From NCBI RefSeq assembly GCF_026262575.1, contig NZ_JAPKFL010000039.1, positions 1 through 32,771 on the forward strand: a stretch of 32,771 bases of DNA. Reading direction: 5' to 3'. This document shows, one piece after another, positions 7,740 to 15,568 of this stretch. This DNA is from Streptomyces marinisediminis (GTDB taxonomy: Bacteria > Actinomycetota > Actinomycetes > Streptomycetales > Streptomycetaceae). Position numbers and translations under genes: made by a program. Numbering within the stretch: position 1 is the first letter of the stretch; every line of letters begins with the position of its first letter. The notes below the pieces were generated by a model, which was not told where the DNA came from, did not search any database, and was given only the letters and a program-made list of their open reading frames with translations.

Positions 7740-9599
7740 TTGACCACTCCACGCACACCCCGACGCCTGTTCCGCCCGGCCGCCGCGCTGGGTGCCCTCA
7801 CCGCCGCGGCCGTGGCCGCCGCCGTCCTCCCTGCGGGTCCCGCCGCGGCGACCGGCGCCGGGTCGGCGCCCGCCGGTGTCCGCGTCCACGACATCCAGGG
7901 CGACACCCGCACCAGCCCGCTCGCCGGGCAGCGGGTGAGCGAGGTCCCCGGCGTGGTGACCGGCGTGCGGCCCTACGGCTCCCGCGGCTTCTGGTTCCAG
8001 GACACCACCGGCGACGGCGACCCGGCCACCAGCGAGGGCGTCTTCGTCTTCACCGGCTCGGCGCCCACCGTGGAGCCGGGGGACGCCGTCCTGGTCGGCG
8101 GCCGGGTCGACGAGTACACCTACGGCGGCACCGGGTCCGGCAACCAGTCCGTCACCCAGATATCCGGGGCGCGCGTCAGCGTAGTCTCCTCCGGCAACGC
8201 GCTGCCCGCGCCGGTGGTGCTCGACTCCCGCGCCGTCCCGGAGCGCTACGCGCCCGAGGGGACGGGGCCGGGGGGTGCCATCGACGCGTTGCCCCTGCGC
8301 CCGCAGCGGTACGCGCTGGACCGCTACGAATCGCTCGAAGGCATGAACGTGCGGGTCGAGGGCGCCCGCGTCGTCGGGCCCACCTCGCGCTACCACGACC
8401 TGTGGGTGACCATCGAGCCGCGGCAGAACCGGACCGAGCGCGGCGGCACCCGCTACGCGGGCTACGACGAGCAGAACTCCGGCCGCGTGAAGATCACCTC
8501 GCTCACCCCCGTGGCCGAGCGGCCCTTCCCGCGCGCCGACACCGGCGACGTGCTGACCGGCACCACCGAGGGCCCGCTGGACTACGACCAGTTCGGCGGC
8601 TACCTGCTGGCCGCGCGGGAGCTGGGCGAGGTGCGTTCGGGCACGCTGCGTCCGGAGCGCACCCGTCCGCAGGACCGGCGCGAGCTGGCCGTGGCCCCCT
8701 ACAACGTCGAGAACCTCTCCCCCGCCACCGACGCCGCCACCTTCGGCCGGCTGGCCCAGGGCATCGTGGACCACCTCGCCGCGCCCGACATCATCGCGCT
8801 GGAGGAGATCCAGGACGACAGCGGGCCCACGGACGACGGCACCGTCACGGCCGGGCGGACGCTGCGGCTGCTGACCGACGCCATCGCCGCCGCCGGCGGC
8901 CCGCGCTACGCCTGGCGCGGCATCGACCCCGAGGACCGGCGGGACGGCGGTCAGCCCGGCGGCAACATCCGCAACGTCTTCCTGTTCAACCCCGAGCGGG
9001 TCTCCTTCGTCGACCGCGCGGGCGGCGACGCGACGACGCCCACCGGAGTCGTCAAGCACCGGGGCAGGGCGGCACTGACCCACTCGCCGGGACGCGTCGC
9101 CCCGGAAGACCCCGCGTGGGAGGACAGCCGCAAGCCGCTGGCCGGGGAGTTCCGCTTCCGCGGCAGGCCCGTCATCGTCGTCGCCAACCACTTCGCGTCC
9201 AAGGGCGGCGACCAGGCGCTGCACGCGCGCTTCCAGCCGCCGCGGCGCTCCTCGGAGGACCAGCGGCACGCGCAGGCCCGGGTGGTGCACGCCTTCGTCA
9301 AGGACATCCTGTCGGTCCAGCGCACGGCGGACGTCGTGGTGCTGGGCGACATCAACGACTTCGAGTTCTCCACGACCACACGGCTGCTGACCGGCCGCGG
9401 CGTCCTGGAGAGCGCCGTGCTCTCGCTGCCCCGGGACGAGCGCTACACCTACGTCTTCCAGGGCAACGCGCAGGTGCTCGACCAGACGCTGGTCTCCCCC
9501 GGCATCCGGCGCTACGACTACGACATCGTGCACCTCAACGCCGAGTTCGCCGACCAGGTCAGCGACCACGACCCGCAGGTGCTGCGCTTCCGCCCGTGA
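7740..9599 (+). CDS. secreted endonuclease/exonuclease/phosphatase-family protein
   Basis: The 619-residue protein starts with a Tat/Sec-like signal peptide (an RTPRRLFR basic region, a hydrophobic core, and a likely cleavage near residue 38 after GPAAA). Residues of about 45-300 form an OB-like N-terminal region typical of ExeM/NucH-like extracellular nucleases. The catalytic EEP domain follows. It has the Asn of PYNVEN at 321-325, the metal-binding Glu in ALEEIQDD near 355, the GDIND motif with D537 and N539, and the terminal SDHDP with D609, H610 and D611. The role is probably extracellular nucleic-acid or phosphoester hydrolysis, with the exact substrate unknown. The start is TTG, with GAGGGGA about eight bases upstream. 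Confidence 0.88.
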   Translation: MTTPRTPRRLFRPAAALGALTAAAVAAAVLPAGPAAATGAGSAPAGVRVHDIQGDTRTSPLAGQRVSEVPGVVTGVRPYGSRGFWFQDTTGDGDPATSEGVFVFTGSAPTVEPGDAVLVGGRVDEYTYGGTGSGNQSVTQISGARVSVVSSGNALPAPVVLDSRAVPERYAPEGTGPGGAIDALPLRPQRYALDRYESLEGMNVRVEGARVVGPTSRYHDLWVTIEPRQNRTERGGTRYAGYDEQNSGRVKITSLTPVAERPFPRADTGDVLTGTTEGPLDYDQFGGYLLAARELGEVRSGTLRPERTRPQDRRELAVAPYNVENLSPATDAATFGRLAQGIVDHLAAPDIIALEEIQDDSGPTDDGTVTAGRTLRLLTDAIAAAGGPRYAWRGIDPEDRRDGGQPGGNIRNVFLFNPERVSFVDRAGGDATTPTGVVKHRGRAALTHSPGRVAPEDPAWEDSRKPLAGEFRFRGRPVIVVANHFASKGGDQALHARFQPPRRSSEDQRHAQARVVHAFVKDILSVQRTADVVVLGDINDFEFSTTTRLLTGRGVLESAVLSLPRDERYTYVFQGNAQVLDQTLVSPGIRRYDYDIVHLNAEFADQVSDHDPQVLRFRP

Positions 9600-9644
9600 G
9601 CGGACGAGCCGTCGGCCGGCCGCGGGCGGGCGGGCCGCCGCTGC

Positions 9645-9684
9645 CCGCCGCAGGCCCGGCCAGGCCGCCGCAGGCCCGGTCAGG
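9645..9684. repeat. 20-bp direct tandem repeat, two copies
   Basis: CCGCCGCAGGCCCGGCCAGG (9645-9664) is followed at once by a copy with one change, C to T (9665-9684). The second copy contains the stop codon of the minus-strand EI24-like gene. This marks the convergent junction with the nuclease-like gene ending at 9599. It may contribute to a GC-rich terminator structure. Confidence 0.6.
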
Positions 9685-10498
9685 CCGGCGGCGGGCCGGG
9701 CCGCTCCGGGGGCGCCGGGGACCCCGCGCCCCCGGTGGCTCCGGCGGGCGGCGCGGGGGTGAGTTCGGGCGTCAGCTCGCGCACCAGCAGCGTCGCCCCG
9801 GCGACGGCGCCGGGCATGAGGAAGATGGCGACGAAGGGCACCAGGAACGCCGCCGCCACCGGCACCCCGAAGCCCAGGGCGAGCCCCTTGCGGGCGCGCA
9901 GCATCCGCATCCGGGCGCGCACGGGGATGTCCCGGCGCTGCATCGCGACGGAGGTCAGCTCCACGGTGAGGAAGAAGGCGGACACGCACAGCCCGATCGC
10001 CGGGACCACCGTCTGCCCCAGGAACGGCACGAAACCCAGCACGAACAGCGGCAGGGCGCACAGCAGCGCCCACATCAGCACGTACAGGCTGTCGCACAGC
10101 GACCGCCACAGCTCCTGCCACAGCGGGCGGTCCGGCGCGGGCGGCGCCCCGCCCTCGGCCTCCTCCACGCGCTCGGAGAGCGCCTCGTAGAACGGGTCGC
10201 CGATCAGGAGCGTGACGGCGGTGAAGGTGAGCACCGCGAGCATGAGCCCGCCGGCGAACAGGAGCACGCCGACGGAGACGCGCAGGAGGGTGCGCCACGC
10301 CTCCTGCCAGCCGTCGGCGAACGGGGTGGCCCAGGTGGCCAGGTCGTCCGCGTACACGCCCAGGGCGACGAGCGCGGCGGCGTAGAGCACCAGCGCGACG
10401 GCGGCCGGGATCAGCGCGAACCCGTACCACCGCCCGTGACCGGCCGCCCAGCGCTGACCCCGCACCAACAGGCGGACTCCCCTGCCCACATCGCTCAT
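9680..10498 (-). CDS. EI24 / CysZ-like integral membrane protein
   Basis: The 272-residue protein has several long hydrophobic segments: about residues 25-48 (FALIPAAVALVLYAAALVAL), 75-100, 140-160 with VLGFVPFLGQTVVPAIGL, and 220-240. The arrangement matches the EI24-domain family, which in proteobacteria includes the sulfate permease CysZ. The actinobacterial members have no firm substrate. The start ATG 10498 has AGGG six bases upstream. The open frame continues upstream only as MITE-derived sequence, which supports this start. The C-terminus is Pro/Gly-rich and probably disordered. It is convergent with the nuclease gene and downstream of dapD, separated from it by the MITE-like element. 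Confidence 0.82.
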   Translation of the reverse strand: MSDVGRGVRLLVRGQRWAAGHGRWYGFALIPAAVALVLYAAALVALGVYADDLATWATPFADGWQEAWRTLLRVSVGVLLFAGGLMLAVLTFTAVTLLIGDPFYEALSERVEEAEGGAPPAPDRPLWQELWRSLCDSLYVLMWALLCALPLFVLGFVPFLGQTVVPAIGLCVSAFFLTVELTSVAMQRRDIPVRARMRMLRARKGLALGFGVPVAAAFLVPFVAIFLMPGAVAGATLLVRELTPELTPAPPAGATGGAGSPAPPERPGPPPA

Positions 10499-10606
10499 GC
10501 GCCTCACCCTAGCGGCGCCGCCGGGCGGGCCACAGACGAGGCCCGCCCACCCGGCCCGGCCCCGGCGGACACGGTCTCCGGCCGGGGCGCGGGGCGGCGC
10601 GGACGG

Positions 10607-10782
10607 CTGGTGCCGCATCAGCCAGGGTTTGCCCTGTCGCGACGCCCGGCACGGCGCCTCGCGGCGTTGCCGAATCGACCGGGTAGGCCCCCGACGCCCG
10701 CTACGCCGCCGATCCGGCGCCTTGCGATGCACCGCACCGGACGCCGCTCCTTGAGGGCAAACCCTGACTGACACGGCACTAG
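10607..10782. mobile_element. MITE-like palindromic element at the dapD stop codon
   Basis: Terminal inverted repeats at 10607-10635 and 10754-10782 match at 25 of 29 positions. The inner 13 bp, CAGGGTTTGCCCT, are perfect. The outer ends read CTGG on the left and CTAG on the right. The interior of about 118 bp has no transposase and is itself an imperfect palindrome (segments such as GGCGCCTCGCGG and GGCGCCTTGCGA on opposite arms), so the whole element can fold into one long hairpin. Such 150-180 bp non-autonomous elements are common between Streptomyces genes. The CTA at 10779-10781 is the complement of the dapD TAG stop, so the element abuts or supplies that stop. The hairpin may now serve as terminator for dapD. 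Confidence 0.85.
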
Positions 10783-11768
10783 TTGTGGCTGTGCAGGGCC
10801 TCGTTCAGCCCGCCCCAGGAGCCCGAGCGCGGCAGGGCCTCGACCGCGCCGGAGGTGGAGTTGCGGCGGAAGAGCAGGTTCGCGGCGCCCGACAGCTCCA
10901 GCGCCTTGACGACCTCGCCGTCCGGCAGCGTCACGCGCGTGCCCGCGGTGACGTAGAGTCCGGCCTCCACGACGCAGTCGTCGCCCAGCGAGATGCCGAT
11001 GCCGGCCTGGGCGCCCAGGAGGCAGCGCTCCCCGATGACGATGCGCTGCTTGCCGCCGCCGGAGAGGGTGCCCATGATCGACGCGCCGCCGCCGATGTCG
11101 GAGCCGTCGCCCACGACGACGCCCGCGCTGATGCGCCCCTCGACCATCGAGGTGCCGAGCGTTCCCGCGTTGAAGTTGACGAAGCCCTCGTGCATGACGG
11201 TCGTGCCCTCGGCCAAGTGCGCGCCGAGCCGCACCCGGTCGGCGTCGCCGATCCGCACGCCCCCGGGCATGACATAGTCGGTCATCCGGGGGAACTTGTC
11301 CACGCTGGTGACGCTGAGCTGGCGGCCCTCGGCGCGGGCGGCCAGGCGGACGTCCTCCAGGGTGTCCACCGGGACCGGGCCCAGCGTCGTCCAGGCGACG
11401 TTGGCCAACAGGCCGAAGAGGCCGTCCAGGTTCAGCCCGTGCGGCGCGACGAGGCGGCGGCTGAGCAGGTGCAGCCGCAGGTAGGCGTCGTGCGCGTCGG
11501 CGGGCTTGTCCTCCAGGGAGGCGATGGCCGTCCGGACGGCGACGGTCTCCACGCCGCGCAGCGGGTCGGGGCCCAGCGCGCGGGGGGCGGCGTCGCCCAG
11601 GAGCTCGGCGGCGCGCTCGGCGCTCAGCCGCTCGGTGCCGGCCGGGCCGGGCTCGGCGGCCAGCTCGGGGCGGGGGAACCAGGTGTCCAGGACGGTGCCG
11701 TCGGGGGTGACGGTGGCGAGCCCGGCGGCGACGGCGCCGGTGGGACGGGTGGTGGCTGCTTCGGTCAT
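10779..11768 (-). CDS. dapD: tetrahydrodipicolinate N-succinyltransferase DapD
   Basis: The 329-residue protein is the actinobacterial form of DapD, which succinylates tetrahydrodipicolinate in the lysine and meso-diaminopimelate pathway. The N-terminal domain is followed by a left-handed beta-helix of hexapeptide repeats (GVRIGDADRVRLGAHL, then GRISAGVVVGDGSDIGGGAS). It carries the characteristic MHEGFVNFNAGTLGTSM segment and a GGGKQRIVIGERCLLGA stretch. The start ATG 11768 has no Shine-Dalgarno sequence but lies exactly six bases after a TAGGTT hexamer, which suggests a leaderless mRNA. The gene ends in TAG at the very edge of the MITE-like element. It is complete, and no change of reading frame is seen. 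Confidence 0.96.
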   Translation of the reverse strand: MTEAATTRPTGAVAAGLATVTPDGTVLDTWFPRPELAAEPGPAGTERLSAERAAELLGDAAPRALGPDPLRGVETVAVRTAIASLEDKPADAHDAYLRLHLLSRRLVAPHGLNLDGLFGLLANVAWTTLGPVPVDTLEDVRLAARAEGRQLSVTSVDKFPRMTDYVMPGGVRIGDADRVRLGAHLAEGTTVMHEGFVNFNAGTLGTSMVEGRISAGVVVGDGSDIGGGASIMGTLSGGGKQRIVIGERCLLGAQAGIGISLGDDCVVEAGLYVTAGTRVTLPDGEVVKALELSGAANLLFRRNSTSGAVEALPRSGSWGGLNEALHSHN

Positions 11769-11774
11769 GCGGAA

Positions 11775-11780
11775 AACCTA
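11775..11780 (-). promoter_or_regulatory. likely -10 of a leaderless dapD promoter
   Basis: On the minus strand TAGGTT is followed by TTCCGC and then the ATG of dapD. The 6-nt spacing would place the transcription start at the A of ATG. A weak -35, TTCGCC, lies 19 bp further upstream (plus-strand positions 11800-11805). No ribosome site is present, which fits leaderless translation. Confidence 0.45.
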
Positions 11781-11870
11781 ACCGCCGGGCAGGCGCCGAG
11801 GCGAACCGGTCCCGCCCCCGGGCGCGGGCGCGGGGCCGGGGGACGCCACCGCGCGCGGCGGGGCGGGGGG

Positions 11871-12194
11871 TCAGTGGGCCGTGCCGCCGAGGTTCAGAAC
11901 GACCACGCCGGCGATCACCAGCGCGATGCCGAGCACGCGGTTGAGCGTGACGGGCTCGTTGATGAAGACCATGCCGATCCCCGCGATCAGGGCCGTGCCC
12001 ACCCCGGACCAGATGGCGTACGCGGTGCCCACCGACATCGACCGCAGCGTCTGCGCGAGCAGGTAGAACGCGATGAGGTAGCCCGTGGCCGTCCCCAGGG
12101 TGGGCCAGAGCCGGGTGAAGCCGTCGCTGTACTTCATCGAGGTCGTCGCGAGGACCTCCGCGACGATCGCCGCCCCCAGCGTCAGGTACACCAT
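11871..12194 (-). CDS. small multidrug resistance (SMR) family efflux protein
   Basis: The 107-residue protein has the SMR length and four hydrophobic segments. The essential membrane glutamate is E13 in AAIVAEVLATTSMKYSDGF. The family signature region YAIWSGVGTA and the final helix NRVLGIALVIAGVVVLNL are present. SMR proteins are dimeric proton-coupled exporters of cationic compounds or guanidinium. The sequence alone does not settle which subtype this is, although the TTSMK segment after E13 is typical of EmrE/QacE-type members. It sits about 100 bp upstream of dapD on the same strand, and dapD seems to have its own promoter. Confidence 0.9.
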   Translation of the reverse strand: MVYLTLGAAIVAEVLATTSMKYSDGFTRLWPTLGTATGYLIAFYLLAQTLRSMSVGTAYAIWSGVGTALIAGIGMVFINEPVTLNRVLGIALVIAGVVVLNLGGTAH

Positions 12195-12282
12195 GCGGCC
12201 ACCCTAAACGCCCGCCGCCCGGTCGCCGGCCCGCACGCGGCCCCCGCGCCGTCGGGGCCCACCGCCCGGCCCGGCGCCCGCT

Positions 12283-12320
12283 CCCGCAGGCGCGTCCGAA
12301 GCCCGCAGGCGCGCCCGAAG
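12283..12320. repeat. 19-bp direct tandem repeat, two copies
   Basis: CCCGCAGGCGCGTCCGAAG (12283-12301) is followed directly by a copy with one T-to-C change (12302-12320). It lies between the SMR gene and the suf terminator and has no evident function. Confidence 0.55.
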
Positions 12321-12341
12321 CCCGGGGCGCTCGCGAACGGC

Positions 12342-12380
12342 GGAAGGGGCCCCGCGCGTCTCGCGCACGGGGCCCCTTCC
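12342..12380 (-). terminator. strong hairpin terminator of the suf operon
   Basis: GGAAGGGGCCCCG (12342-12354) pairs perfectly over 13 bp with CGGGGCCCCTTCC (12368-12380) around a 13-nt loop. It begins 13 bp after the stop codon of the last suf-operon gene. It lacks a T-tract, as is usual in Streptomyces terminators. Confidence 0.85.
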
Positions 12381-12392
12381 AGCGGGACCGGG

Positions 12393-12734
12393 TCAGACGT
12401 TGAAGCCGAGGGCGCGGAGCTGCTCGCGGCCGTCGTCGGTGATCTTGTCCGGACCCCACGGCGGCATCCAGACCCAGTTGATCTTGAGTTCCTTCACGAT
12501 GCCCTCGGTGGCGGACTTCGCCTGGTCCTCGATGACGTCGGTCAGCGGGCAGGCCGCGGAGGTGAGCGTCATGTCGATCGTCGCGGTGTTGTCGTCGTCG
12601 ACGTGGACGCCGTAGAGGAGGCCGAGGTTGACGACGTCGATACCCAGCTCGGGGTCGACGACGTCCATCATCGCCTCGCGGACCTCTTCCTCACTCGCGG
12701 GGCTCGCCGTGGGGGGAGCGGTCGTCTCGGTCAT
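12393..12734 (-). CDS. SufT-like MIP18/DUF59 iron-sulfur assembly factor
   Basis: The 113-residue protein is a MIP18-family (DUF59) protein with the signature DPELGIDVVNLGLLY (residues about 27-41) and the conserved cysteine C62 in TSAACPLTDVI. Such proteins help mature Fe-S proteins and often end suf operons. The name PaaD-like is also used, but nothing here suggests phenylacetate metabolism. The ATG start overlaps the sufU stop as ATGA, and GGAGAGG lies seven bases upstream inside sufU. A strong terminator hairpin follows, so this is the last gene of the operon. Confidence 0.92.
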   Translation of the reverse strand: MTETTAPPTASPASEEEVREAMMDVVDPELGIDVVNLGLLYGVHVDDDNTATIDMTLTSAACPLTDVIEDQAKSATEGIVKELKINWVWMPPWGPDKITDDGREQLRALGFNV

Positions 12735-13198
12735 GGTGTCCTCTCCTTAGCGGCGGAGTCGTCCAGTGCCTGGGCCGTGGCGTCCTTCCAGGCCATCCAG
12801 CTCAGCAGCGCGCACTTCACCCGGGCCGGGTACTTGGAGACCCCGGCGAAGGCGACCGCGTCCTCCAGGACGTCCTCCATGGCGTCGTCCGGGGTGAGCT
12901 GGCCCTTGGACTGCATCAGCTCCAGGAAGGTCTCCTGGATGCGGCGCGCCTCCGCCAGCTCCTTGCCGACCAGGAGCTCGTTGAGCACGGAGGCGCTCGC
13001 CTGGCTGATGGAACAGCCCTGGCCCTCGTAGCTGACGTCGGCGATCCTGTCGCCCTCGTAGCGGACCCGGAGCGTGATCTCGTCCCCGCAGGTCGGGTTG
13101 ACGTGGTGCACCTCGGCGTCGCCGTCGCGCAGCCCGCGCCCGTGCGGGTTCTTGTAGTGGTCCAGGATCACGTCCTGGTACATGGAGTCCAGCTTCAC
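12731..13198 (-). CDS. sufU: SufU zinc-dependent sulfurtransferase / Fe-S scaffold-like protein
   Basis: The 155-residue protein matches SufU. The zinc ligands are C37 and D39 in NPTCGDE, C62 in GQGCSIS and C129 in VKCALLSW. The spacing agrees with Gram-positive SufU, which accepts sulfur from SufS. Compared with IscU it has the SufU insertion before the last cysteine. The start GTG 13198 lies 13 bp after the sufS stop. A second possible start is ATG 13183. The 3-prime end overlaps the next gene by four bases. Confidence 0.94.
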   Translation of the reverse strand: MKLDSMYQDVILDHYKNPHGRGLRDGDAEVHHVNPTCGDEITLRVRYEGDRIADVSYEGQGCSISQASASVLNELLVGKELAEARRIQETFLELMQSKGQLTPDDAMEDVLEDAVAFAGVSKYPARVKCALLSWMAWKDATAQALDDSAAKERTP

Positions 13199-13211
13199 GG
13201 TCAGGCCATCC

Positions 13212-14468
13212 TCATCCGAAGAAGTTCCGAACGTACTCCAGCCCGTCGACCAGGGCGTCCACCTCGGCCGGCGTGGAGTACAGATAGAACGACGCCCGCG
13301 TGGTCGCAGGAATTCCGTAGCGCAGGCACACCGGCCGGGCGCAGTGGTGGCCGACACGCACGGCGATGCCCTGCTCGTCGAGCACCTGCCCGACATCGTG
13401 CGGGTGGATGTCGCCGAGGACGAAGGAGATCGCCGCGCCGCGGTCCTCGGCCGTGGTGGGGCCGATGATCCGCAGGTCCGGCACCTCGCGCAGCCGCTCG
13501 ACGGCGTAGGAGGTCAGGGCGTGCTCGTGGGCGGCGATGCGGTCCATGCCGATGGCCGACAGGTAGTCCACGGCCGCGCCCAGGCCCACGGCCTGGGCGA
13601 CCGGCGGGGTGCCGGCCTCGAACTTGTGCGGCGCCGGGGCGTAGGTGGAGGAGTGCATCGAGACGGTCTCGATCATCTCGCCGCCGCCGAGGAAGGGCGG
13701 CAGGTCCTCCAGCAGCTCCTGGCGGCCCCACAGGACGCCGATGCCGGTCGGGCCGCACATCTTGTGCCCGGTGAAGGCGACGAAGTCGGCCTGCAGCGCC
13801 TGCACGTCCAGCACCATGTGCGGCGCGGCCTGCGAGGCGTCGACGACGACGAGCGCGCCGACCTCCTGCGCCCGGCGCACGATCTCCTCCACCGGGTTGA
13901 CCGTGCCCATGATGTTGGACACCAGCGTGAAGGAGACGACCTTCGTCTTCTCGGTGATGACCTCTTCCACGTTCGACAGGTCCAGGCGGCCGTCGTCGGT
14001 GAGGCCGAACCACTTCAGCTTCGCGCCGGTGCGCTGGGCGAGGAGCTGCCACGGCACGATGTTGGAGTGGTGCTCCATCTCCGTGATGACGACCTCGGTG
14101 TCGCTGTCCACCCGGTAGGGCTCGTCGGCCCAGCCGAGCATGTTGGCGACCAGGTTGAGGGACTCCGAGGCGTTCTTGGTGAAGATCACCTCGTCGCGGC
14201 TGGGCGCGTTCACGAAGTGGGCGACCTTGTCCCGCGCGCCCTCGTACAGAGCCGTGGCCTCCTCGGCCAAGACGTGCACCCCACGGTGGACGTTGGCGTT
14301 GTGCCGCTCGTAGTAGCCGCTCAGCGCGTCGAGCACCTGACGCGGCTTCTGCGAGGTCGCCGCGTTGTCCAGGTACACGACCCGCTTCCCGTCGTGGACC
14401 ATGCGGTCCAGGATCGGGAAGTCCTTGCGAATCGCCTCGGTGTCGAGGAGGCCCGGCAGATGGGTCAC
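13212..14468 (-). CDS. sufS: cysteine desulfurase SufS
   Basis: The 418-residue class V PLP enzyme removes sulfur from cysteine to supply Fe-S assembly. The PLP lysine is K236 in FTGHKMCGPTG. The persulfide-forming cysteine is C376 in RVGHHCARP, the short active-site loop of the SufS type. LDNAATSQKP near the N-terminus and MEHHSNIVPW are further family marks. The start is GTG, overlapping the sufC stop as GTGA, which indicates translational coupling. SufU, 13 bp downstream, is its expected sulfur acceptor. Confidence 0.96.
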   Translation of the reverse strand: MTHLPGLLDTEAIRKDFPILDRMVHDGKRVVYLDNAATSQKPRQVLDALSGYYERHNANVHRGVHVLAEEATALYEGARDKVAHFVNAPSRDEVIFTKNASESLNLVANMLGWADEPYRVDSDTEVVITEMEHHSNIVPWQLLAQRTGAKLKWFGLTDDGRLDLSNVEEVITEKTKVVSFTLVSNIMGTVNPVEEIVRRAQEVGALVVVDASQAAPHMVLDVQALQADFVAFTGHKMCGPTGIGVLWGRQELLEDLPPFLGGGEMIETVSMHSSTYAPAPHKFEAGTPPVAQAVGLGAAVDYLSAIGMDRIAAHEHALTSYAVERLREVPDLRIIGPTTAEDRGAAISFVLGDIHPHDVGQVLDEQGIAVRVGHHCARPVCLRYGIPATTRASFYLYSTPAEVDALVDGLEYVRNFFG

Positions 14469-15229
14469 GCGATCGTGCCCCCCTTCACGTACTGCTCGTA
14501 GCCCTCTTCCTCCAGCTTGTCGGCCAGCTCGGGGCCGCCGGACTCCACGATGCGCCCCTTGGTGAAGACGTGCACGTGGTCGGGCTTGATGTAGCGCAGG
14601 ATGCGCGTGTAGTGGGTGATGAGCAGGGTGCCGACCTCGCCGGTCTCGCGCACCCGGTTCACGCCCTCGGAGACGACGCGCAGGGCGTCGACGTCCAGAC
14701 CGGAGTCCGTCTCGTCCAGCACGGCCATCTTGGGCCGCAGGAGTTCGAGCTGGAGGATCTCGTGGCGCTTCTTCTCACCGCCGGAGAAGCCCTCGTTGAC
14801 GTTGCGCTCGGCGAAGGCGGGGTCGATGGACAGCCGCTCCATGGCCTCCTTGACCTCCTTCACCCAGGTACGCAGCTTGGGGGCCTCGCCGCGGATGGCG
14901 GTCGCGGCGGTGCGCAGGAAGTTGGAGACGGAGACGCCGGGCACCTCGACGGGGTACTGCATGGCGAGGAAGAGGCCGGCGCGGGCGCGCTCGTCGACGG
15001 ACATCTCCAGCACGTCCTCGCCGTCGAGCGTGACGGTGCCGCCGGTGACCGTGTACTTCGGGTGCCCCGCCAGCGAGTAGGCGAGCGTGGACTTGCCGGA
15101 GCCGTTGGGGCCCATGATGGCGTGCGTCTCGCCCTGCTTCACGGTCAGATCGACACCGCGCAGGATCTCGGTGGGGCCGGTGTCGGTCTCTGCGGAGACG
15201 TGCAGGTCGTGGATCTCAAGGGTGGCCAT
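14465..15229 (-). CDS. sufC: Fe-S assembly ATPase SufC
   Basis: The 254-residue ABC-type ATPase drives conformational change in the SufBCD scaffold. Walker A is GPNGSGKST (residues 40-48). The signature is FSGGEKKR, with the double lysine typical of SufC, and the Walker B region is MAVLDETDSGLDVDAL. It has no membrane partner in the operon, as expected for SufC. It starts six bases after the Rieske gene and overlaps sufS by four bases. Confidence 0.97.
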   Translation of the reverse strand: MATLEIHDLHVSAETDTGPTEILRGVDLTVKQGETHAIMGPNGSGKSTLAYSLAGHPKYTVTGGTVTLDGEDVLEMSVDERARAGLFLAMQYPVEVPGVSVSNFLRTAATAIRGEAPKLRTWVKEVKEAMERLSIDPAFAERNVNEGFSGGEKKRHEILQLELLRPKMAVLDETDSGLDVDALRVVSEGVNRVRETGEVGTLLITHYTRILRYIKPDHVHVFTKGRIVESGGPELADKLEEEGYEQYVKGGTIA

Positions 15230-15235
15230 GGGGCT

Positions 15236-15568
15236 TCAGGACTCCTGGGTGACGGAGACGAGCACGGCCGCGTCCGGGCCGTCTCCTTCGATCTTTACGG
15301 GGTACACGGGGACGGGCCGGGTGGCGGGCAGGCCCGAGGGCTTCCCGGTGCGCAGGTCGAAGCTGGAGCCGTGCAACCAGCACTCGATCGCGCAGTCCGC
15401 CACCTCGCCCTCGGAGAGCGAGACGTTCGCGTGCGAGCAGATGTCGTTGATCGCGAACACCTCGCCCCCGGTGCGCACGAGGGAGATGGGCGTGCCGTCG
15501 ACCTCCACCCGCTTGGGGGTGTCGTCTTCCAACTCGCCGAGGCTCGCGACTTTCACGTAGGCAGTCAT
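15236..15568 (-). CDS. Rieske-type [2Fe-2S] ferredoxin in the suf operon
   Basis: The 110-residue protein is a small soluble Rieske ferredoxin of the NirD/BphA3 kind. The cluster ligands are C44-x-H46 (CSHANVSLSEG) and C63-x2-H66 (CWLHGSSFD), 16 residues apart, and the sequence begins MTAYVKVASLGELEDDTPKR. The start overlaps the sufD stop as ATGA, so it is translationally coupled within the scaffold genes. Its partner is unknown. Electron supply during cluster assembly is a reasonable inference from its position between sufD and sufC, which recurs in actinobacterial suf operons. Confidence 0.93.
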   Translation of the reverse strand: MTAYVKVASLGELEDDTPKRVEVDGTPISLVRTGGEVFAINDICSHANVSLSEGEVADCAIECWLHGSSFDLRTGKPSGLPATRPVPVYPVKIEGDGPDAAVLVSVTQES

